Source of the DNA: Dermacentor variabilis
Lineage: Eukaryota; Arthropoda; Arachnida; Ixodida; Ixodidae
DNA: 64,000 nucleotides
Reading direction: 5' to 3'
Assembly: GCF_050947875.1 (NCBI RefSeq)
Contig: NC_134568.1
Coordinates: forward strand, 253,757,778-253,821,777
Position 1 is the first letter of the stretch. Each line of letters begins with the position of its first letter. The notes beneath the pieces were generated by a model. That model did not search any database. It had not been told where the DNA came from and worked only from the letters and a program-made list of their open reading frames with translations. Below are positions 9,900 to 21,741 of this stretch, piece by piece. A program made the translations under genes and the position numbers.

Positions 9900-11950
9900 T
9901 CAAGGCCTCGCTACGTATTGAACAAGAAGAAAGAAAACTGAGGGTCCGATTTTTAAGGCGAAAGCCTTAGATCTTGTCGCGAACCAAGGGGTTGCAGAGG
10001 AGCGCCGGAAAAGAGGGCCATGCAGCGTAGCAGACTCTTTTCCTCTTTCGCAGCGCCGACTGAGAACCCCGACCTTTAACGTCTGCGCGTAGCTGCGGTC
10101 GGTAGGCGTTGCAGCACCCCTCGCCCAGATGGAACGGCGAAATGTACTCGTCGACGAAGTGGAGACGATGCTGTCTTGGTTACATGCATATACGGGGATA
10201 CGCCGGCGACATCCGCGGGGAGCTCCGTAGGAGGCGTCTCGAGGTAGGCCGCTTTTAAGCGGTCTAATGACCGCGACCATTTAATAGGGTGGTGGTGGTC
10301 TTCGGCGTCTTGTGGAGGACATGATACGGCCCATTGTAGGAGGGTGTAAGAGGTGCCTTTGCACCGTCTTGCCTGAGAAAAACGTGAGTAGAAGACGCAA
10401 GCTCCGGATTCCCAAAGGTGCTGTTGCGGGACGGGTCCCAGTGGCTGAATGTAGTCCTGTAGGCATTGAAGATAGTGCAGCGGCTGGGGCGAGGGATGCC
10501 CGCGAGGCATGAACGTGCCTATCGGCGAACATCGGTGTTAATATTTGGCCAGACGTAGCGTTGTGTAAGGAGGCGCTGCGTGGCTCGAATGCTGAGATGA
10601 CATATGTCGTGAAGGGATTGAAATACCGCACGACGGAAGGCAGCCGGAATGAAGGGGCGAGCTGCAGCTGTTGACATGTCACACTAGGGCGAGTCAGGCA
10701 CAAGTGGGTGAGGAGCGGGCTGTAGACGGAGGGAGCGCGTATTTTCACGCAGCGTTTGCAGCTCAGGGTCTTCCTTGTGCGCCCGAGCTTGACGTTCCCA
10801 GTCCACAGGTGATTTAGAAGTGCCGAGGGAGGTGATGCGGGAGAGTGCGTCAGCTGCCTCGTTGTTCGTGCCTTTGATGTGCCGGCTATCCGTAGTGAAC
10901 TCCTATATAAAGGCCAGTTGACGAAGTTGGCGTGCGACGTATTTGGAAGAGTTTGTACAGTAGGCATACACCAGAGGCTTACGATCCGATAGCACATAAA
11001 ATGGCCGGCCCTCCAACAAGTGCTGGAAGTGCTGTATGGTGTAGTAGATGGCGAGCAGCTCACGGCCAAAAACGCTGTAGCTAGTCTCGGCCGGCTGGAG
11101 CTTCCGAGCGAAAAAACCCAATGGACGCTCTCGGAGTCGACTTGCTGCTGGAGAACAGCGCCGATGGCCACACTGGAAACACCCACCATGGTGCTTGTAG
11201 GTACGTTAGTTCTCGAGTGGATGAGAAGTACCGAATTGACGACGGCTTGTTTCGTAGCCCCGGAACCAGCTGGAACTTTGGGAGACTAAAAACTCGCGGA
11301 TGAGGAGCCATTGGTCGTGCGAAGAAGGTCAGTCAATGGGTGCAGAAGCTCAGCGCAGTGCGGAATAAAGCGTCGGGCGAAATTCTCTAGGCCCAAGAAC
11401 TCAAGCAGCTGGCGTAGGGTAGTTGGTATTGGGAAGTCTTGCACAGTCTGGATGTGGGAGGGCAACGGACAAATTCCCAGCGCCGAGATGTGGTGACCCA
11501 GGAACTCGACCTCGGAAGACTCAAAGACGCATTTCGGGGGGTTGACAACAAGGCCAAAGTGTTGAAGGCGTTGAAAGAGTTCCCGGAAGTGACGCTCATG
11601 ACCTTGTGGTTTGGGACTCGCGACGAGGATGTCGTCGATGTAGGCAAATACAGCCGGGAGGCCGCGCGTTACCTCGGCAAATAATCCTTGGAATGTTGGA
11701 GCTGCGTTACATAGCCCAAAAGGCATGCGCACATACTCAAACAGGCCGAAGGGTGCAGTAGTGGCCGTATTGGGGATATCGGCAGACACACGGGAGATTT
11801 GATGATAGGCCTTGACAAAATCCACTTTGCTAAAGATTTTTCATTGTTCCAAGTGGCCTGTGAAATCTTGAATGTGTGGGAGTTAGTCGCTCGGGGAAGC
11901 ACCTTTACACGTTTCAAACTGAGGGCATTGCGTTTGACGATAGTTGGAAG
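9900..11950 (-). pseudogene. gypsy-C pol: RT, RNase H and integrase ends, core deleted
   Basis: A minus-strand Ty3/gypsy pol. The RT is open from 11825 to 11286 (V-K-A-Y-H-Q-I, then P-F-G-L-F-E-Y, catalytic box YIDD near 11640). The frame continues upstream to about 11950 with stops. RNase H is at 11121-10903 (E-T-S-Y-S-V-F-G-R-E, then S-D-R-K-P-L-V-Y). The zinc domain remnant (Y-V-W-P-N-I-N) is near 10550. Immediately afterwards the frame reads the integrase C-terminus (Y-N-G-P-Y, then D-R-L-K). The catalytic core of about 250 residues is absent, so the copy has an internal deletion near 10500. Confidence 0.75.
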
Positions 11951-12042
11951 ATGCTTCTTTTTTAAGGTCTCTTTTATAAACAGTTTAGCAGCAGGAGTTA
12001 TTTTTCCTAGGTATTTGAAAAGCGTTAAGCGCTGTCTTCTCG

Positions 12043-14340
12043 ATGGAGGAGAACGGGCTCGGCATCTCGATACTCATGGCAAAGAAATCTGCCTTCCAGG
12101 AGCGCGATCTCCGTATTGGCAACACCAAGCTGGAAACGTTGCTCGTCGAGATCATACCCAACAGCTGGCTCAAGAACAGCGTCTACATTATCAATGTGTA
12201 CTGCTCTCCTAGGGACAACCGGCAGACCTTCTACAGCCTAACGACCAAGGCATCGTCCAAGGCGAGCGACACGCCGCTCGTTATGGCCGGAGATTTCAAC
12301 GCGCCGCACGAAGCCTGGGGCTATGTGAGAGGCATTCTCAAAGGCTGCAGACTCCTGCAGACAGCGACTGACAGCTCCCTAGAACTCATCACTGACCCAC
12401 ACGCACATGGGAAACTCGCTCTCGCGAGGCACCACCCCAGACCTGGACTTCTTCAAGAACGCGCCGGGAGCGGAGTGGCACAACTTACAAGAGAGCCTGG
12501 GCAGTGACCGCTACATTGTGGAAATCTCCCTGCCGGTCAGTGCGGCCCCGCAGAGGGCCTTCGAAATAGTCGACTGGAACGCCTTCCGCAAGAGAAGGAA
12601 GGACGACCACGAAGAATACGAGTCGTTTGAGGACCTCGTAGCGAAGCTCAAGAAGGATGTAGCTGCGGTCACCAATACCGTCGAAACGGACCTCAAGCTC
12701 GACCGCATGGACGCTCGATTGGCGCACCTGCTCGAAGCCAAGAATTCCCTCACGCCCAGATGAAAGACGCAGAAGCTGAATCGCAACCTCCGAAGGAGGA
12801 TCACGGCCCTCAACCGCGAGATCGAATCGCACTGCAAAGAGCTCGGACAGCAGCAATGGAACGAAGTATGCGCGTAAGTCGACGGACAGATGCGCGCGGG
12901 AGGCAAGTGGAACCTCCTCAAGCAGTTACTGGACGACACGCAGTCCAAGAGAAACCACACACCGGCCATCAATAGGCTGGTCCACAAGCTCAATAGCGAA
13001 GGCGCATCTACGAACGAAGTGATGGACGAAGTCGTGCATCGTTACCTCCTCATCGGGCAGTCCGGGCCGGAAGATTACCCGGCATACGGCGGCAAGGCGG
13101 ACGAGAAGCTCAGCGCCCCCTTCTCCATGCCGGAAGTCAGAGTGGCCCTTCAAGGCCTCAACAAGAAATCGGCCCCCGGGCCGGATGGGATCTCGAACAG
13201 ACTCCTTCGAAATTTGGACGACGGCTCGATCGAACTGCTCACCAAAGAAATCAATGAAATGAAGTCTGGGAGGCCGGCATCGTACCGGATGCTCGGAAGT
13301 AAGCCACAGTGATCCTAATTCCGAAGCCGGGCATGACACCAGCCATAGACAGTATGTGACCCATTTCGCTCACGTCTTACGGGGGCACGGTGGCGGAGCA
13401 TGTCATCCACAACAGAATAACGAGGCATATCGAGGAACGACACCTCCTCCCACCGAATATGGTCGGCTTCAAACCCTCGCTGTCCACTCAAGACATCACG
13501 CTACTGATCAAGAGGCAGATAGTCGGCGTGGTCACGAGAGACGTCCGAGGCATCCTGGCGCTGGACCTCGCCAAGGCTTTCGACACGGTCAAACACAAGC
13601 ACGTCCTCGACTCTGTGACTAGATTGAACCTCGGCGAACGCTTTCACGCGTACGTCAGCTCAATCGCAAGGCCACGATCAACTTGGGCCAGATCAAGTCG
13701 GACGGATACGCGCTGGGAGCCCGCGGCACGCCGCAGGATGCGGTGTTATCCCCACTGTTCTTCAACATCGCCATGAGAGACCTATCGGTCCGACTCGACC
13801 GCATCGGGGGCGTCAATCTCAATCACTCTCTCTACGCGGACGACATCACCGTCTGGGTGCGGCGGTGGGTCGGACCCAGTGGTGGAGCGGGCCCTGCAAG
13901 AGGCCCTGCACGTGACGGAATAATTCCTCGAGGACACGGGACTGGTCTTCTCTCCGATCAAGTCGGAACTCTTGCTGTATCGGACCGAGAGACGGGGCCG
14001 AAAGTTCGAGACGACGCTGGACCAAGTACCGATCGAATTCAGAACGAAGACGAGTCAGCGCATCCAGAGAGTGAATTCTCTCAGGGTGCTCGGACTGGTC
14101 CTCAATGCAAAGGGCAGCAACGTGCAAACGATCGTGCGCCTGAGCGCGAAGACGGAGAACACGCTCAGACTCGTTTCGCGAGTGACGAGCAGGAGTGGTG
14201 GCATCAGCGAAGCCAACCTCCTAAGGATTTACCACGCCTTCCTCACGAGCCATATCAACTACGTGGCTTCCGCGCTAAACTGGTCGTGGTCGGAGGAGAA
14301 CAAGATCGACGCACTCATCAGGAAGAGCATTAAACGAGTA
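12043..14340 (+). pseudogene. LINE-C ORF2 part 1: endonuclease and reverse transcriptase
   Basis: The endonuclease shows V-Y-I-I-N-V-Y-C-S-P and later V-M-A-G-D-F-N-A-P-H, the catalytic Asp/Asn block of AP-like nucleases. The frame changes near 12400, and TGA/TAA stops fall near 12763 and 12877. RT blocks: S-A-P-G-P-D-G-I (13170), A-L-D-L-A-K-A-F-D (13560), G-T-P-Q (13727), and the catalytic box Y-A-D-D-I-T-V-W (13834). The thumb reads in another frame to 14340. At least five frame changes or stops make it a fossil. It would nick target DNA and prime reverse transcription. Confidence 0.75.
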
Positions 14341-14365
14341 CTTAAGTACTCGTTTAATGCTCTTC
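14322..14365. repeat. Perfect 44-bp palindrome
   Basis: The left arm (14322-14343) is LINE-C RT sequence; the right arm is its exact reverse complement. The centre is CTTAAG with no spacer. Bases just outside do not pair, so the ends are sharp. Confidence 0.95.
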
Positions 14366-14428
14366 TTCTCCGTGCTGTTCGTCACGGGGATGCCAATTGG
14401 CATCCCCGTGACGACCAGCACGGAGAAG
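14365..14428. repeat. Near-perfect 64-bp palindrome abutting the first
   Basis: Two 32-bp arms with one mismatch (position 14378 against 14415), centred on CCAATTGG. The right arm is ordinary LINE-C sequence; the left arm is its inverted copy. It begins where the first palindrome ends. Confidence 0.95.
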
Positions 14429-15712
14429 CTGGTGCAACTCGGGGTCCACAACACCCTGAGCGTCGTAGAAGCACAGAAAACGGCACAGATCGTTCGCCTG
14501 TCTACCACCAAGGCCGGCCGCCGAATACTCGAGATGGCGGGTCGGGCAACCATGGCCGAGGAGTAGTGCGCCGTCCCACTCTGCCAGGGTGAAAAGGAGC
14601 CTTTCGCCTTTCGAGTCTCCCCCTTCCAGAGGAAAAAAATTAATTATGGGGTTTTACGTGCCAAAACCACTTTCTGATATGAGGCACGCCGTAGTGGAGG
14701 ACTCCGAAAATTTCGACCACCTGGGGTTCCTTAACGTGCACCTAAATCTAAGTACACGAGTGCGCATTTCGCCTCCATCTAAATGCGGCCGCCGTGGCCA
14801 GGATACCTCGAGGAACGTTCACCCACAACACAACGAGGCCCGGCGCGCAGCCAGGGCCCCATCACTCATCAAGACTGCCCTGCAGAACCCAGAGCTCGCA
14901 TCCTTTGTCGACGCAGCGCAGTATCCCGGATCAAACTCGTACGTGGCCACGGTGGTTGACCACCAGGACAAGATCCTGAACGCAGTGTCTATTCAACACT
15001 CGACGGCGTCCGTTGCAGAGCAAGTCGCAGTGGCGCTGGCTCTGTGCAATCCCGGGCGCACCCAGATCTTCACAGATTCCAGGTGGGCGGCGATGGCCTT
15101 TCTCGCCGGCTCGGTGTCGGCCGACGCTGAGGCCGTGCTGAGGACCCGCAAGCCAGGCACGGCCCGTCACGTCATCATTTGGTTCCTGGCTCACATGGGC
15201 CGGAACACCTCCCCCGGCTCGATCAACCCAATGAGCTGGCCCACGACCAGGCGCGAGGTCTCGTCAACCGCGCTGGTCCGAGGGGCCCGGCTTCGCAGGG
15301 GATCGACCGAACCACGGACCGGCTGCTTACTTTCCACGACATCATTGCTCACTATCAGCTGGGATGCAGGCAGTTTCCGGCTTCTCACCCGACGCTAGGC
15401 AGACCCTAAGTCTTGGTGCTGAGAATGCTGACGGGCTCCTTTCCGTCTCGATCCAGGCTGAGCCACTACACTCCGGGTGTGGATCCCCGCGGCCCCGACT
15501 GCGGCGAGGAACGGTCCACCTTGCCTCACATGCTGTGGCAATGTTCTACGTTGCACCACTCGTCTTTCAACAGGCAAGAAGGCTGGGAAGAAGCCGTTAA
15601 GAGCGACGACCTTCAAGTCCAGCTTCGGGCTGTCCAAGGGGCCTGCGACAGGGCTGAAGATCACGGTCTTCCGCCCCCGGCGCGGGTGCGGCCCGCGACT
15701 ACGTCAACGTAG
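14397..15712 (+). pseudogene. LINE-C ORF2 part 2: RNase H and C-terminus
   Basis: After the palindrome the frame resumes (T-S-T-E-K-L-V-Q-L-G-V-H-N-T-L) and runs to about 14570. It resumes again after the SINE with RNase H: F-V-D-A-A-Q-Y (first Asp), E-Q-V-A-V-A-L-A (Glu), F-T-D-S-R (Asp). The C-terminal Cys/His segment (D-C-G-E-E, then L-P-H-M-L-W-Q-C) is in another frame (15413-15712). An RNase H domain downstream of the RT is diagnostic for the I clade among EN-bearing LINEs. Confidence 0.7.
14633..14804 (-). mobile_element. Tick SINE inserted in LINE-C
   Basis: The plus strand reads TAATTATGGGGTTTTACGTG at the 5' side, then GGCACGCCGTAGTGGAGGAC and CACCTGGGGTTCCTTAACGT, ending with ATGCGGCCGCCGTGGCCAGG. 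I recognise this as a high-copy SINE of hard ticks, here inverted with its A-rich tail at 14632-14639. The promoter (tRNA-like) end is cut off. LINE-C coding sequence stops before it and continues after it. Confidence 0.75.
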
Positions 15713-15738
15713 TCCCTTAGGACTAAATAAAGTTTCTT

Positions 15739-15897
<159 letters not shown>

Positions 15898-16627
15898 AAG
15901 CACCTTTCAATGCTTCGGCGTTATGCAGTTTACGTGGCTATTATTCACTAGGCAGCTGCTGGCGCAGATTCGCATTTTGACAATCGTGCTTGGTATGAAG
16001 CCCTTGTCGTGCGTAACAAGCATTCCGGTTTCCATTACTGTTGCATTAAGTGCCGTCGTCCCTGACAGACTGTATACTACATGCGCTGTACAAAAGAAAA
16101 AAGAACCAGATGATCCACTTGGTGGTCTCTTTCTTAATATATAACGCACAGATTATTCAAATAATTTAGGGGACATTGCACTTGTTCTACCCTTATCAAA
16201 ACACTTAAGAGATCGTGACACGTTTTAGCTGACAAGTAACGTTATCAATACACCCCGTTCATGTGCATTCTACTGAAAGTGTGGCAAATAATGTATTCAT
16301 CTCGGAGTATTAGAAAAGAGACATTGCAGACTGTTCTAAGCGGAAATAAATTGCAATTCCTAATGTGATTGTTCAAAACTGCAGTCACTATTCTGAGCAT
16401 GTTCGTTCGAAATGGGCATATTGTATTAACACCAGAAAGATGTGCACAGTACAGCCGGGTATCTTTGTTTCAGTAATTATTATTATAGGAATCGCTTGAG
16501 TTTCTCGCATTTGTTTCTTATTTTGATAAGTACACTTATATGAACCTGTCTTGAAACGAAACGTACCGTTGCTGGTACCCGCGACCATCACGGTTGTCTA
16601 ACTGCTCATCATACTGTAACATGATGA
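15898..16627. repeat. Segment copy 1, left part
   Basis: No coding signature. From about 16230 to 16620 the text aligns in order with 19880-20210. Shared blocks include AAATAAATTGCAAT, CAGTCACTNTTCTGAGCAT and GGGCATATT. Divergence is considerable. Confidence 0.6.
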
Positions 16628-18342
16628 GAATCAGAATCAGGATCTGTTTTTATTGAGATGATTAGAAAGATTACAAGATGTTAATATACAGAAGGAGGTC
16701 CCGAAGTCAAAGACTGCAATGGGACCTCTTTATAAAGTAAACGTAATAAAACACAAATTACAGCAGTTTCAACAAATCGTTAACATGGAAGAATTACAGG
16801 TTTTATTATGAATAGCATGACTGAAGAATTACATGTGCATAAATGTAATGAAAAAAGCACAGTAACATAACCTCGTTGACAACTGATAAAGTAACAGCGT
16901 AAGCGGCGTGACGAACACAGTATAATTTGCTAACTCGAAGGTATATGTAAGGCAAGGACATCAAGCAGAAACCTAATGGTATGACAATGAAAATGAAATG
17001 GAGGCACCCTGAAAGAATGGTTGTGAGTATGAACTAGGCATCAGTATTCGACAGAATGCAATCTGTTAGTTGTTTCTTGAATTCGTGAATTTTAAGTGTT
17101 TGTGTATCTAATGGTAGTGTATTCCCGAATGCGATAGATGAAAAATGAACGCTCTGCTTGCCATAATTAGTATGTATTTTGGGTAAAATAAAGTTCCTAT
17201 TTATTGCAAACCTGGTAATATTAGTACTTATTAGAGAAGATTGTGGTATCAAGCTATTGCATCATGCGTAATTGATTTGACGGAACAAAAAAGGTACCTA
17301 GGTTATATTTAACGAGTTGTGTGACTGAAAGAATGTGATTAGTTCGTAAAAGATATGAGGCGTTGTGGTTATATTGGCTAAATGTAATTATCGTAATAAC
17401 TTGATTCTGCAGGATTTGTAATGAGTTTAAATGGGTTACGTAAGTGTTTCCCCAGCAAGTAACGCAGTAGTTAATGTGGGAGCGAATAAATGAAAAGTAT
17501 AATGATACTAATATGTGATGATTAAATATGTTTCGTGCTTTTAGAAGTACCCTGATCCCGTAGGTAATCTTCTGTTTTACTTTGGTTATTTGTCCAATAA
17601 GTTTAAGATTACTGTCTACTTCTATACCAAGATAATTACATGAAAAATTTGCAGGAATAGGACTGGCGCCAATAAAAATAGGAGGAATGGAGTCAAGTGT
17701 TCGTTGGTCGGAAGTAAACACAACAAATTTTGTTTTCGACGGATTTATCTGTAGCTGGTTAGTATGGCACAACTCCAGCAGGCTGTGCAAATCGCCATTA
17801 AAGTTAGATACTAAAATTGTAAGACATTTATCGGAGTTAATGATAGTAGTATCATCTGCATAAAGTATACATTTCGAAGAAGAGAGGCAGTTAGGCAGAT
17901 TATTGACATATAATAAAAATAAAAGCGGACCCACTATGGAACCCTGGGGCACACCAGTATTAGTGAACATGGTTTTAGAATGAACGCCCTAAACAGTTAC
18001 TACATGCATTCTGTCTATTAAGTAATTTTGTAGTAACAAAAGTGCTGGGCCGGTAATCCCTAATGATTCAAGCTTACGAAATAAGATGTGAAGATTTATT
18101 TCCTCAAACGCTTTTCTTAAGTCTACAAATACTGAAGCTACATAATTGCCTTCATCGATAGCGAGTTTTAGTTGATCGGTTAGTGCAACAAGAGTAAGTT
18201 CGGTCGAGTATCCCGAGCGAAAGCCGTATGGGAATGGTTAGAGAAAGTTAAATTTTGTAAGGTAATTAGTTAAGCATTTTTCTATAAGCTTCTCAATTAC
18301 CTTGCTCAAGAACGGTAGTACACAAATGGGGTGATGATGTTA
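16628..18342 (-). mobile_element. L2/CR1-like LINE, 5'-truncated, with 7-bp target duplication
   Basis: The minus strand carries RT from about 18333 down, then a 3' UTR with AATAAA near 16650 and a (TGATTC)2-like end. ATGATGA occurs directly at both ends (16621-16627 and 18343-18349), which fits a target-site duplication. It splits segment copy 1, whose halves are contiguous in copy 2. Confidence 0.7.
17030..18333 (-). pseudogene. L2/CR1-like reverse transcriptase, partial
   Basis: Minus-strand frame: N-Y-R-P-I-C-V-L-P (18333), Y-G-F-R-S-G-Y-S-T-E (18230), V-F-V-D-L-R-K-A-F-E (18115). Then a TAG near 17988, G-V-P-Q-G-S-I-V-G-P-L-L-F (17955) and the catalytic box Y-A-D-D-T (17855). The thumb domain follows to 17254 and a degraded C-terminus to about 17034. 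An earlier stop lies just upstream of the G-F-R block. EN and ORF1 are missing. Confidence 0.8.
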
Positions 18343-18349
18343 ATGATGA

Positions 18350-18752
18350 AACATTAACATGGTACTGATTCGTATTGGCATGTAGTCTTTAGTCAGAGGT
18401 AAACCAAGTTAACTAAAGACATAAGTGATGAAAGCAAATTATATATAAAGCTGCTAATGAACCATAAAAATAACTCATTGAATAGTTTTCCCACACATAG
18501 TTGCATCTGCTTTACGTGTGTGCCTTTCTGTGCCCAGGTCTTCCGTGCTGTACTCGTGTTGCCATGAATTACGAACCTGCCCGAGCCCTTGTCAGCCTTA
18601 TTAAACAAGGGATTCAATTCAGTTGAATCTAACAGTGCATGCCAAGTGACTGACGTGTTATCGCTTTTATCTAAAAATTATGGGCTGGCAGTTACTCGGC
18701 AAGCAATAAACCACAATATTTTTTTATTGCCCTAAATCTGCGGGTGGGGGGG
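18350..18752. repeat. Segment copy 1, right part
   Basis: Aligns with 20222-20420: GAAACATT, GTATTGGCA against GTATTGACA, AGTCTTTAGTCA against AGCCATTAGTCA, and the block around AAGCTGCTNAATGAAC. No coding signature. Confidence 0.6.
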
Positions 18753-19351
18753 TGTTGCATCTGGGTCGCAAGCCCCAAGGGTAGCGTTGGCCTGGCGGCC
18801 TGGGGCACAGCTGGAAGCATCCGAAGGTCCTGGCAAAGGATGAGTCGACTGCTAACAGAACAACTTGTTTATTAAAGCATCGCAAAAGAGCGGCCGGTCC
18901 GATCGACCGAAGTGGAGAGACGGGAGAGCACGTTACTCGACGGAAGAATTCGAAGCCTATCTCTTGGCGTCCGGGGGCAGCTGCTTTTATACTCTCGGAG
19001 TCGAGGGCAAGAAGGAACGGCTTGCGAGAGGCGCACGTGACGGCGGCGCACGGACACGTTGAGACGAGGAGTGACGCATCCGCCGGGCCGGCGCCGGTCA
19101 GACCTCCTCGCTTCACAGTTGGGGAGCTCCTCTCCCCGGCTGCCGCGCTTTGACAAGCGTGGGCACCAACATGCACACACAGACACACACGCACACACGA
19201 AGACACGTGGCATTGAAACATGCCTGGACGCGTTTGGCGGGAAGCGTTGCGGCAGCGCTGAACGGGCCAAAATGTCCGCCGCTTTGAACGAAGCCCCGGC
19301 GTCCGTTGCATCGGCGCCGGCTATACCGCGCGTCGTAGGCGAAACGTAACA
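18753..19351 (-). repeat. Solo LTR related to the gypsy-D LTR
   Basis: On the minus strand it starts TGTTACGTTTCGCCT and ends GATGCAACA, with perfect TG...CA ends. It is flanked by GGGG on both sides (18749-18752 and 19352-19355), a 4-bp target duplication. Shared with the gypsy-D LTR are the start, ACATTTTGGCCCG, a TATAAAA box (near 18992), the block around GGGCTCCGATTTCTTC in degraded form, AATAAACAAGTTGTT, and CCTTGGGGCTTGCGACCCAG. No internal element is present, so it is a solo LTR left by recombination. Confidence 0.75.
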
Positions 19352-19355
19352 GGGG

Positions 19356-20600
19356 TCATAGACTGCCAGGGAATTATCAAGAAAACAGCCAGGGAAGACT
19401 TGGAAAAAGATCAGGAAATTTGAAAATGTCCTCATAAGTATGCTGTCTTGTCATATGCCATACAAGGTTTCCAGAGAATCTCTCTATTAAGCATACTTAT
19501 TTAACACGTTTCACCTCAAAAAAAAATTTAGTCAAATTGGGACCATTTATTGAAAAAGAAATGAAAGTGAAGCATACTGACATGGAATTTCTTACTCAAT
19601 TTTCTTGCGTGAACTAAAAGTGCTCAACCTCGAAGCCCTAGAAAAATTACTCATGTTTGAGAGAATCTTAAATGATTCACTGGGATAGCATTCATTCGAA
19701 CTATAGCTTCAGTTTTGTTTCCCAAGAGGTGCATATCTGTCGTGCCATGACACAGAAAGTGCTCACGTGGTATTTCTGGTGCTCATCTGGTATACCTAAT
19801 TTGCAACCGTGTCAGCATGCCCAAGAGGCCCCATTATATACAAGAAACTAAGAAGTGACCATATCAATACAATCAATCCATCTGCCTTCTGTTAAAGTTA
19901 TGGCCAATGATGCATTCATTTAAGAGCATGAGAAAGACATTTAAATCTGTATTAAGGAAAATAAATTGCAATATTTGGCCTGGTACTGTCAATACTCCAG
20001 TCACTCTTCTGAGCATATCATTCTGCGCGGGCATATTTAATTACGAGCCAAAATATGTACAGACAGTCCACCTGGGTAACCGTCTTTCAGCAATTGATAA
20101 AATGATAATTTGGGATAATTACAATAATGTGTCACACATGAACGTGTCATAAAAGCAACGCACTGTTGCTGCAGCACCAGCAGTAGTTGTGACTGTTTAA
20201 TTGTTCATCATGCCATAAAATGAAACATTGCATAATAGTAATGATTTGTATTGACAAGCAGCCATTAGTCACAGTTAAATCGCATTGAGAATTGACTTAA
20301 GTGGTTTGAGCAAATATATAAGCTGCTTAATGAACATACAAAGAATAGACAATTGTTATTTTTACCTCACAATGTTGCATCTACGTATTTGCAGCATACA
20401 CTTGCAGCACCTTTGAAACATATGACACGAAGGTCAAGGCTGGCCTGGTGACCTTGCTTGCCAAGGGTAAGTAGTCTGTAAATCTGTAAATAGCATCTTT
20501 CGACCATAGCGTAAGACCTGCGCTTTAAGAAAATTAATATATAATGGAATAAAAAGCGTTTATTCAATAGCGGTGCACTTGTTTGCTTTTTTGCATTACA
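19356..20600. repeat. Segment copy 2 (unsplit)
   Basis: From about 19880 to 20420 this is the uninterrupted counterpart of segment copy 1. The first 80 bases (19370-19435, CAGGAAATTTGAAAATGTCC) instead resemble the inner right end of the 21176-23547 element. No coding signature. Confidence 0.55.
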
Positions 20601-21175
20601 TGATTCAGCACTAGTGGAATTGTTTCAATTTTTTTTCTGTTTATGCAACATATGAGAGTGCAGCTGGTTCAGGAACATTATTGAGCTGTTGACATTAATG
20701 CATAAGCGCAGATGAGAAGCAACAGGTGCACGTGCATAATATGCATTAAAATTTTTTTCCACCATATGTAAGCGAAAATTTAAGCTGACTTGTAGATAGG
20801 AGATAGCTAGCCGATTTCATTAAGAGCATTCATTGCATATAAATTTAATATTTCTTAAATGTGCTTGCGCACAAATGCTCATGTAGCATTACATTAAGAT
20901 TCGTGACTACATGCATTTGAGATTTTTCGACTGTTTCCGTCCGCATGCACGATATTCTGTGTACAGTTCTCCAGGTATGTTCCCATATGCCTGCTGGATG
21001 CAATAATTTTTTATATACATTTCCAATAGACTGCTTATTAACAACCCCAGCAGCGAGTAAGTAATCGGAACATAGTTGGCAAAATGTGGTTTATATAGCT
21101 AGTATACAGGGTGTCGATCCCGGCTATTTTAGCCAATGTGGTCAATGAAAATAAAAGATTTTAAAAAAACACTAT
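20601..21175. other. No feature seen
   Basis: AT-rich sequence without a coding signature or a repeat I recognise. Confidence 0.6.
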
Positions 21176-21741
21176 CAGGGTGTCTACCAACAGGGAAAAC
21201 CGGGAACCCTTTTGAACAGCCTGGAAATACTCAGGGAAAACTCAAGGAACTTGTGCTTCTGTCACGGAAAATTAGCTGTAATTTTATTGAAAGGGAACTA
21301 AGGTCGCCATAATGCTGGCTCGAGTAAAAGAGAGGAATCGTAACGAATTGTCTTTGACGCCGTGTCGTCGGATGGAGGAGTTTCCAGTGTACAGTCAACG
21401 ACCGATTTTTGGGACATGCCCGGTAATGCGGACGGCTTCGCGGCACCACGTACCCCATAGTTTCAATGTATAAATACCTCTGGAATTTCGGACGCCAGAA
21501 CCCTTCGCCGTCCGATTTTCCGGACTTCTTGCCGCGACAGCAGGTCCGAAACGGCATTAATCAAAGCCACCACCGCCGCCATTTTGATTACCTCGCCGTC
21601 TTTAACCGGCGCAGTTGAGTGTTTGTAGGCTACTGGTGGGATTAGCCTTGCAGTAGCTGCCGGCAATTGCTTCACACTTAAAATGCATAAATCATATAAA
21701 TCAGACACAGACTTCACAACTACACATAGTCACTGCTAAGG

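Larger units (their letters stand above)
12043..15735 (+). mobile_element. I-clade LINE (LINE-C), 5'-truncated, degenerate
   Basis: The plus-strand domain order is endonuclease (12070-12450), reverse transcriptase (13000-14340), RNase H (14840-15240) and a C-terminal cysteine segment (15400-15712). A 3' UTR with AATAAA follows at 15725-15731, then a tetranucleotide tail. The N-terminus of the endonuclease is missing. A SINE is inserted at 14633 and a palindromic rearrangement lies at 14322-14428. LINE-H (38-43 kb) belongs to the same clade, sharing YADDIT and the same domain order. Confidence 0.8.
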
